DNA of 64,000 nt from Flavobacteriales bacterium (GTDB lineage Bacteria; Bacteroidota; Bacteroidia; Flavobacteriales_F; PHOS-HE28), in the NCBI GenBank assembly GCA_016703005.1, contig JADJCX010000017.1, forward strand, positions 1 through 64,000, written 5' to 3'. The translations under genes and the position numbers were made by a program. Below, piece by piece: positions 58,725 to 64,000 of the stretch (position 1 is its first letter; each line of letters begins with the position of its first letter). The notes beneath the pieces are model-generated. The model had not been told where the DNA came from and did not search any database. It saw nothing but the letters and a program-made list of their open reading frames with translations.

Positions 58725-58813
58725 GTTGTGGTTGTTCTGACGGCCGCAAGCTGCCAGTGTCACACGCGAGCCTACCTGACGACCATCAGCAGCAGGACTG
58801 ATCCTTGACAGGC

Positions 58814-59581
58814 TCAAAGATCCTTGCTGGCGAACGCGCTTACTGCCCGCCATGATGGTAATGCCACCCACAAGATCAATGCGCACAACGCGACGAGCAT
58901 GCCGCCGACGCTTCCGAAAAACTGCTGGTACACGGCTCCTGTGTATCCAAGTAGGGCGGCGAGGTCGATCTTCAACATCACCAGGATGCGCGCCAGATCG
59001 ATCGGGTTGAAGGCGGCGAGAGGAACAATGACCGGTTCAATGGGCCGATCGCTGAAGGCGAACATGATCCACAGCAAGAGGGCGTCGTACACGAGAACCA
59101 TCAGCACCCATGTTACCAAGCCGATGCCAACACCCCGCGCCCGGTCCCGGTTCTTCACAGCGATCCAGCCACCGATCGCGGTGAACACCGCTGTCAGTGC
59201 CGCCCCGGTCAGGAGCAAGGTCCAGCCAGCGGCGCTTGGTGCGAAGACCAGAACAGGCATGCCTATCCCGACCAGGAAGGCGATCAGCATCGCGATGGTG
59301 ATGGCCAGCAATTGCGCGAGCACGATGTTCCGGCGGCCCAGCGGCTGCACAGCCAGCAGCACGGTGAACTCGTATTGGTTGTAGAAGTAGATGATGGTGA
59401 AGACGAGGGCCAACAACGGCACCAAAGCGAGCACGACCTGTGTCAAACTGATGAGCGCCTTCGTAGGGTCACCTTCAAGCATGAACAGGCCGATGGAGAC
59501 CAACAACAGTAGCGTCGCGTAGCCGATAGCGAAGCGGTTCCGCGCCAGGTCGATCAAGGTGTACTTACACACTTTCAACAT
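58814..59581 (-). CDS. nosY: NosY-like ABC transporter permease
   Basis: 255 aa from ATG 59581 (MLKVCKYTLIDLARNRFAIGYATLLLLVSIGLFML). Six membrane helices in the ABC-2 NosY plan; YQFTVLL-like region appears as YNQYEFTVLLAVQPLGRRNIVLAQLLA. With NosF and NosD it supplies sulfur for the CuZ centre of nitrous oxide reductase. Overlaps nosF by 17 bp. Confidence 0.88.
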   Translation of the reverse strand: MLKVCKYTLIDLARNRFAIGYATLLLLVSIGLFMLEGDPTKALISLTQVVLALVPLLALVFTIIYFYNQYEFTVLLAVQPLGRRNIVLAQLLAITIAMLIAFLVGIGMPVLVFAPSAAGWTLLLTGAALTAVFTAIGGWIAVKNRDRARGVGIGLVTWVLMVLVYDALLLWIMFAFSDRPIEPVIVPLAAFNPIDLARILVMLKIDLAALLGYTGAVYQQFFGSVGGMLVALCALILWVALPSWRAVSAFASKDL

Positions 59582-60302
59582 GTGCGGGGGGTAGTTGGGC
59601 GAGATACTTCGGCAGGGCTTTGGACAAGCTGGTCTCGCGAGTGATATCGAGGATGGTCTCGGGCGCGAGCAGCACACGCAGGCGGCCGTCCTGCAGGTAG
59701 GCCAACCGGTCGCCGAGCTGTTGCACCTCTTCCATGATGTGCGATGTGATCAACACCGTCGTCCCATTTCTTCGTGCCTCCGTTACCGCGTCGAGCAGCG
59801 TACGAGCGCTCAGCGGGTCAAGCCCAGCCGTCGGTTCATCCAGCACAAGCACCGTTGGCCGATAGCGGAAGGCCAGCACCGCGCTCACCTTCTGCCGCAT
59901 GCCTCCACTGAGCGCTCCGATGCGCTTGTCCAGCAGGGCATCCACTCCCAGCGCCTCGATCAAACGATCATCCGTGCTGCCCGAGGGTGCATCGCGGATG
60001 TCGTTCATCATGCGAAGGAGTTGATCGACAGTGAGCTCGCGGGGGAATTCCGCCAGTTGGGGCATATAGCCGATGGCTTTCCTGTACTGTGGATCAGCCC
60101 CCACCTCCATCCCGTTCACGTGTATCGCTCCTTCCGCGGCGCGCACCAAGCCGAGCAGGCATTTGATCAACGTGGTTTTGCCCGAACCATTGGGACCGAT
60201 CACCATCACCACTTCACCCGGCGCGAAAAACGCATTGACGCCGCGCAGTGCCCATTGCTTGCCGTAGCGTTTGCCCACACCTTCGAACGTCACCCTATCC
60301 AT
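59565..60302 (-). CDS. nosF: NosF ABC transporter ATP-binding protein
   Basis: 245 aa. Walker A GPNGSGKTTLIK, signature LSGGMRQKVS, Walker B VLVLDEPTAGLD and H-loop ITSHIMEEV. Its position between nosD and nosY and length identify NosF, ATPase of the copper-sulfur maturation transporter. Overlaps nosD by 8 bp. Confidence 0.92.
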   Translation of the reverse strand: MDRVTFEGVGKRYGKQWALRGVNAFFAPGEVVMVIGPNGSGKTTLIKCLLGLVRAAEGAIHVNGMEVGADPQYRKAIGYMPQLAEFPRELTVDQLLRMMNDIRDAPSGSTDDRLIEALGVDALLDKRIGALSGGMRQKVSAVLAFRYRPTVLVLDEPTAGLDPLSARTLLDAVTEARRNGTTVLITSHIMEEVQQLGDRLAYLQDGRLRVLLAPETILDITRETSLSKALPKYLAQLPPAHVESV

Positions 60303-61530
60303 GGGGAGGGCGCATCAAGGGTGAAAGATCCTCCAACGACTTCGGCGTAAGCGAGGGCAACAGACGTTCGCTCTCATCGAGCAGTTGCACCATGAGGCTT
60401 CGGGACAACACCATCGCGTATGGCATGCGCTCCGTTACCAAGGCGAACAGCCCGAAGGGCCGGTAGGGCACATCGCCATGGCCATCACGATCAAGGTCAT
60501 AGCCTCGATACCGGTCCCAATAGTTGCGCTTCAGAAGGCTCAGCACCAGATCGCCGTTGGTGGTTACATCGGATGTTTTGCCGCTGACCGTATCGCTCTC
60601 GCACACGGCGTCGGTACTGTTGGCAAAGAGCCGAACCGCCCAACCGTTGTTGCTGAACCTGTTCGCATGGACCGCCGCCCGGTTGCAGCCGTCCATCAGT
60701 ATGCCTACCGTGTTGTCGGCAAAGATGTTGCGCTCGATCCGTGAGTCGTTGATCTCCTTCAGCAGCAGGCCATACGCACTGGCCCCGCAGTTCCGCAGGA
60801 AGCGATTGTCGGTCATCACCACGTCATGCGTGAACATCACGGCCACGCCTGCGCCGTTATCATGGAAGAGATTATGCGTGTAGCTATCGCGGTGGCTGAA
60901 CATGAAGTGCAGACCGTACCGCATGTTGAATGCCGTGGTATCGCGCGTGATGTGCGAGTCGGTGACGAACTCCAGATAGATACCGTCGCGATGGTGCTCC
61001 ACCCGATTGCCGGTGATGGTCACGTTCGCGCACTTCCACAGGTGTATACCGTTCGCTCTGCTGTTCTCATCCGTGGCGGGATCGCCGATCACTTGGTTCC
61101 CCTCCACACGGGCACGGTCCACGCTGCTCAGATAGATGCCGAAGAAACTGTCCTCAACGCGGTTGTTCCGGATCGTAACATCGGTAACGCTGATGCACTT
61201 GATCGCGGCGTTGTCGTTCAGGTTGCTGATGGCGGTGCCGCGGACCACGAACCCAGTGATGGTGACATGCGGGGCTTTCACCACCACTACTTCGCCCGCG
61301 CCCTCTCCATCAATGATGGGCCACCCTTCGCCCAGGAGCACCACGGAACGCTCCAGGGTGATGGTGCCTTCGCGATAATGCCCGGACTTCACCACTACCG
61401 TATCGCAGTCGGCGGTCAATGCAAGGGCCTCCTTGATGGTGCGCGTTGCTTGGGGGCCGACAATACACTTACGCGCGTGCGCTGCGATCTGCGTCGCAAG
61501 CAGGATCACGATCAATGCGCGGGTCCTCAT
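60295..61530 (-). CDS. nosD: NosD copper-enzyme maturation protein
   Basis: 411 aa. Signal peptide (MRTRALIVILLATQIAAHA), then parallel beta-helix repeats typical of NosD/carbohydrate-binding fold: ITGFVVRGTAISNLNDNAAIKC, VTIRNNRVEDSFFGIYLSSVDRARVEGNQVIG, NGIHLWKCANVTITGNRVEHHRDGIYLEF, DTTAFNMRYGLHFMFSHRDSYTHNLFHDN. Periplasmic partner of NosFY. Two bases separate it from nosL. Confidence 0.92.
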   Translation of the reverse strand: MRTRALIVILLATQIAAHARKCIVGPQATRTIKEALALTADCDTVVVKSGHYREGTITLERSVVLLGEGWPIIDGEGAGEVVVVKAPHVTITGFVVRGTAISNLNDNAAIKCISVTDVTIRNNRVEDSFFGIYLSSVDRARVEGNQVIGDPATDENSRANGIHLWKCANVTITGNRVEHHRDGIYLEFVTDSHITRDTTAFNMRYGLHFMFSHRDSYTHNLFHDNGAGVAVMFTHDVVMTDNRFLRNCGASAYGLLLKEINDSRIERNIFADNTVGILMDGCNRAAVHANRFSNNGWAVRLFANSTDAVCESDTVSGKTSDVTTNGDLVLSLLKRNYWDRYRGYDLDRDGHGDVPYRPFGLFALVTERMPYAMVLSRSLMVQLLDESERLLPSLTPKSLEDLSPLMRPPHG

Positions 61531-61532
61531 CG

Positions 61533-62582
61533 CTATTCGGTCAACTGTTTGCGCGCTTGCGACCAGTCGAGCAACTCGCCACCGACCAGACCAACGGAAG
61601 CGGTGCGGTCGGCTTCGGATGCATACGCGGCCACGTTACCGTTCATGGGGCTATGAAGGTCCGGTGAGTGCAGGTAGTAGGCTCTCGTCGCATCGAGGAG
61701 TGCACCCGGATGCGCGTGATCGCAGACCCAATACGCCGCCACCTGAGCCTCTGCCACTCGCCCTTCAGCAGTGTATTGCACCATGCATTCCGGTGAGTCG
61801 AACGTGTAGGTACGACCCTTCGCGGTTGTTAGCACTGCGGCGAACTGTCTATCCATCACGTTCATCCGGCAGAATTCACATTCAACTTGTCCGAAGGCTA
61901 TGTCCGGCTTTCCTGAGTTGCCACAAGAGGTTAACAAGAGCAATGTGCCCAATGCAGTAACGACAGGTATAGCATGGGTTGCGGCCTTTGTTGAAGTTCT
62001 GCCGCCCTTCGGCCAGCGCCACTCAACGAACCAGATGATGCAGGCCAACGAGATCACACCGAAGAGCACCCAACCTCCAGTATCCGGCAACGACCATGCG
62101 TCGAAATTCAAGAGCTTCTTGTGGCCGAAGAGCGGTGGTTGGTAGGCCATTCCTTCCACCTTGATGGCAGCATGGGGATCCAGGTCGTGCCCATACTTGT
62201 AGCCCCATGCGTACATGTCCCACATCGCCCAGATCACGAAGGCGAACAAGCCGAGGAGCCAAGTGAACAACGCGCCGTTCCTGCCGAGAGCCGCGGCGAT
62301 CACACCCCATCCAATGAGCAAGTAGAAAGCATAGCGCATGATCGCGAACTCGGGGAACATCTCGTTCTCGATCGTGGCCATGCCGATGTAATGGTTGAGG
62401 CCGTTGATCTTCTGGACATCACCGGAGAAGCGATCATGGAAGATCTGCAGGTATAGTCCTTCGGGATACTGTGGGGCCATCAGGTCGATGCGCCAGATAG
62501 GCACGGTCAACAATGCACCCAGCGCGAGCGCGGCGATCACGATCAGGACCCTGTTCAGCGGGCGGATGCGGGGAGTTGTCAT
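61533..62582 (-). CDS. nosL: Membrane protein fused to a NosL domain
   Basis: 349 aa. Residues 1-200 hold four membrane helices (VLIVIAALALGALLTVPIW; YAFYLLIGWGVIAAAL; FTWLLGLFAFVIWAMWDMYAW; GGWVLFGVISLACIIWFVEW). Residues 210-349 are a NosL domain: FGQVECEFCRMNVMDRQFAAVLTTAKGRTYTFDSPECMVQY with the copper-binding CxxCxM. Between them lies VTALGTLLLLTSCGNSG, which looks like a former NosL lipoprotein signal kept inside the fusion. NosL carries copper to NosZ. No internal start codon in a good context was seen. Confidence 0.85.
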   Translation of the reverse strand: MTTPRIRPLNRVLIVIAALALGALLTVPIWRIDLMAPQYPEGLYLQIFHDRFSGDVQKINGLNHYIGMATIENEMFPEFAIMRYAFYLLIGWGVIAAALGRNGALFTWLLGLFAFVIWAMWDMYAWGYKYGHDLDPHAAIKVEGMAYQPPLFGHKKLLNFDAWSLPDTGGWVLFGVISLACIIWFVEWRWPKGGRTSTKAATHAIPVVTALGTLLLLTSCGNSGKPDIAFGQVECEFCRMNVMDRQFAAVLTTAKGRTYTFDSPECMVQYTAEGRVAEAQVAAYWVCDHAHPGALLDATRAYYLHSPDLHSPMNGNVAAYASEADRTASVGLVGGELLDWSQARKQLTE

Positions 62583-62602
62583 AGGCTAGTTATTAAGACC
62601 GA

Positions 62603-62633
62603 ACACCGGTGGATGGGACCCATCCACCGGTGT
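62603..62633. terminator. 31-bp near-perfect palindrome between nosZ and nosL
   Basis: ACACCGGTGGATGGG - A - CCCATCCACCGGTGT, 15-bp arms and a one-base centre, 35 bp after the nosZ stop. As RNA it forms a very stable hairpin. On the minus strand TCGGTCTTAATAA follows, with no T run, so it may be a partial terminator or an RNA-processing/stability element setting nosZ above the downstream genes. Confidence 0.6.
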
Positions 62634-62667
62634 CGTTCACGACCGGTCGAGGTCGGTGTTCGTCCGA

Positions 62668-64000
62668 CTAGGAACCAGCATCCACGGAACGGGTCTCGGC
62701 CTTCAGTTCCACACTGCTGCCCGCAGGCGATACGCGGACGTAGCCCTGCATCTCCTGGTGCAGCGCGCTACAGAAGTCCGTGCAGTAGAAGGGCACCACA
62801 CCGATCTGGTCCGGTACCCACTTCAGGGTTTGTGTTTCACCGGGCATGATCAGCAGTTCCGCCGTGGCAGCGCCCTTGATGGCGAAGCCGTGCGGCACGT
62901 CCCAGTCCTGCTCCAGGTTGGTGACGTGGAAATACACCTCATCGCCGATCTTGACGCCCTCGATGTTGTCCGGGGTGAAGTGCGAGCGGATGGTGGTCAT
63001 CCACACGTGCACCTCTTTGCCCTTCCGTTCGATTTTCGTTTCTCCTTCGCCTTTGGCCAAGTAGGGATGTTTGTTCTTGTTGATGTCGAAGAACTTCACC
63101 TCACGTGGTTTCACCAGTTCGGCTGGCAGGGCTTGTGCATAGTGTGGTTCGCCGATGGTTGGGAAGTCAAGGAGCAGCTCCATCTTGTCGCCATCGATGC
63201 TGAAGAGCTGCGCGCTCTGCGCCAACTCCGGTCCGGTAGGCAGGTAGCGGTCCTTGGTGATCTTGTTGTAGGCGATCACGTACTTGCCCCACGGCTTCTT
63301 GCTGTCGCCGCCGGGCACACAGAGGTGACCGATGCTGTAATAGGTGGGCACGCGGTCCACGGGCTCCAAGGTCTCCAGGCTCCACTTCACGATCTCGCTG
63401 CTCACGAAGAAGCTGGTGTACGCGAAGCCGTTCGCATCGAACTCGGTGTGCAGGGGGCCAAGGCCGGGCTTCTTCACTTCGCCCTTGATCACACTCTGGT
63501 ACTTCAGCACAGGGATGCCCATAAAGTCGCCTTCCACATCGTTCTTCGCAATGGCCTCCTGGATCTTGCTGAACTGGAACACGGGGATCAGCGCAGCCAG
63601 TTTGCCGCTTCCGACGATATACTGACCAGTGGGGTCCACATCACATCCGTGCGGTGATTTCGGGCAGGGCATGAAGTAGATGATGTCCTTCAGCTCGCGT
63701 GGGTCCAGTTGCAGCACCTCCTTCATCACGGTGCTTTCGCCGGTGTGCGTTTCATCGTTGTACCAGTTGCTGTAGTACTCTACTGGAACCTTGCGTCCCT
63801 TGCCTTCCTTGGCGTATTGCTCAGCCTTCTTCCAGTTCACGGCCATCACGAAATCCTTGTCGCGCTGGCTGGCGTTGACTTCCATGAGGCTGTATGCCTG
63901 TTCGCTGTTGTAGCAGCTGAAGAAGAACCAACCCTCGCTCGGGCCTTTGCCCGCGTGCGACAGATCGAAGTTCACACCCGGTGTGATGATCTGGAAGGCG
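62668..64000 (-). CDS. nosZ: Nitrous oxide reductase, C-terminal part (window edge)
   Basis: 444 codons to the window edge; the start lies outside. Beta-propeller segment with CuZ-type histidines (MPCPKSPHGCDVDPTG, GLGPLHTEFDANGFAYTSFF, GEPHYAQALPAEL), then a C-terminal cupredoxin domain with the CuA site CTDFCSALHQEMQGYV (C-x3-C-x3-H-x2-M). Reduces N2O to N2 in the periplasm. The adjacent membrane-NosL, nosDFY arrangement and Bacteroidota origin point to the Sec-exported clade II type, but the signal peptide that would prove it is not in the window. Confidence 0.95.
   Translation of the reverse strand, partial: AFQIITPGVNFDLSHAGKGPSEGWFFFSCYNSEQAYSLMEVNASQRDKDFVMAVNWKKAEQYAKEGKGRKVPVEYYSNWYNDETHTGESTVMKEVLQLDPRELKDIIYFMPCPKSPHGCDVDPTGQYIVGSGKLAALIPVFQFSKIQEAIAKNDVEGDFMGIPVLKYQSVIKGEVKKPGLGPLHTEFDANGFAYTSFFVSSEIVKWSLETLEPVDRVPTYYSIGHLCVPGGDSKKPWGKYVIAYNKITKDRYLPTGPELAQSAQLFSIDGDKMELLLDFPTIGEPHYAQALPAELVKPREVKFFDINKNKHPYLAKGEGETKIERKGKEVHVWMTTIRSHFTPDNIEGVKIGDEVYFHVTNLEQDWDVPHGFAIKGAATAELLIMPGETQTLKWVPDQIGVVPFYCTDFCSALHQEMQGYVRVSPAGSSVELKAETRSVDAGS

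Noticed and set aside
58805..58817. TTGACAGGCTCAA as a further Fnr-type site
   Set aside because: Spacer is five bases with uneven half-sites, and it lies at the 3' end of nosY and not in a suitable promoter position.
1..64000. CRISPR array, transposons or prophage
   Set aside because: No regularly spaced repeats, transposase, integrase or phage structural genes were seen. The only tandem repeat is the short GATCACCT run near tRNA-Leu.

Overview
The window reads as a high-GC member of the Bacteroidota, most likely an uncultured Flavobacteriales-type bacterium. The evidence is two proteins with type IX secretion sorting tails, the conserved glycogen synthase / DUF4270 / glmS block, a CcoN-CcoO fusion in the cbb3 oxidase, -7 promoter elements of the TAnnTTTG type, and a nosZ neighbourhood of the Sec-dependent (clade II) kind. 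There are no rRNA genes, CRISPR arrays, transposases or phage genes; one tRNA-Leu(CAA) is present.

Layout. Positions 1 to about 13.6 kb are an accessory patchwork of small genes: WG-repeat, HEPN-like, WapI-like immunity, FN3, DUF2200, Crp/Fnr, SnoaL, two DHFR-family reductases, three VOC proteins, DUF1493, DUF6678, a truncated aldehyde dehydrogenase and a DUF4160/DUF2442 pair. Five times in this stretch, a 40-80 bp piece of a neighbouring gene's start or end is repeated as a direct repeat on both sides of unrelated cargo genes. From 13.6 to 19.2 kb come a lipoprotein, a di-haem peroxidase, an ArsR/SRPBCC pair with a palindromic operator, a T9SS protein and a membrane-anchored protein. From 19.2 to 23.7 kb is an aa3-type oxidase assembly operon on the minus strand (ctaB, two subunit III genes, subunit IV, SCO1, DUF420). 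From 24 to 31.6 kb are a W/Y/H-rich protein, a very large T9SS surface protein and an SGNH/MBOAT O-acetylation pair. From 31.7 to 43.7 kb is housekeeping: radA, rfaE2, a flippase-like protein, panD, panC, glycogen synthase, DUF4270, glmS, sodA, an S41 protease, dCMP deaminase and tRNA-Leu. From 43.8 to 46.4 kb are two membrane metallopeptidases and a DinB-like protein.

From 46.4 to 64 kb is a respiratory and stress region. A PAS histidine kinase is translationally coupled to a response regulator fused to a Crp-type DNA-binding module. Next come cysteine dioxygenase, a heavy-metal-associated protein, a universal stress protein, rhodanese, DUF2892, the cbb3 oxidase genes ccoS-NO-QP-G-H with a SafE-like protein, a fasciclin lipoprotein, and the nos genes nosZ-L-D-F-Y. 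A palindrome TGAC-N4-GTCA occurs exactly in four intergenic spaces here (in front of the metal-binding protein, universal stress protein, DUF2892 and ccoS). I infer that it is the operator of a Crp/Fnr-family regulator, probably the adjacent one, linking oxygen or redox sensing to cbb3 and stress genes.

A general caution: about 16 genes carry apparent single-base frameshifts, including conserved ones (sodA, ccoNO, the response regulator). Several lie in short G or C runs, so many are probably sequence errors. For such genes I give the span of the inferred whole gene and state where the frame changes.
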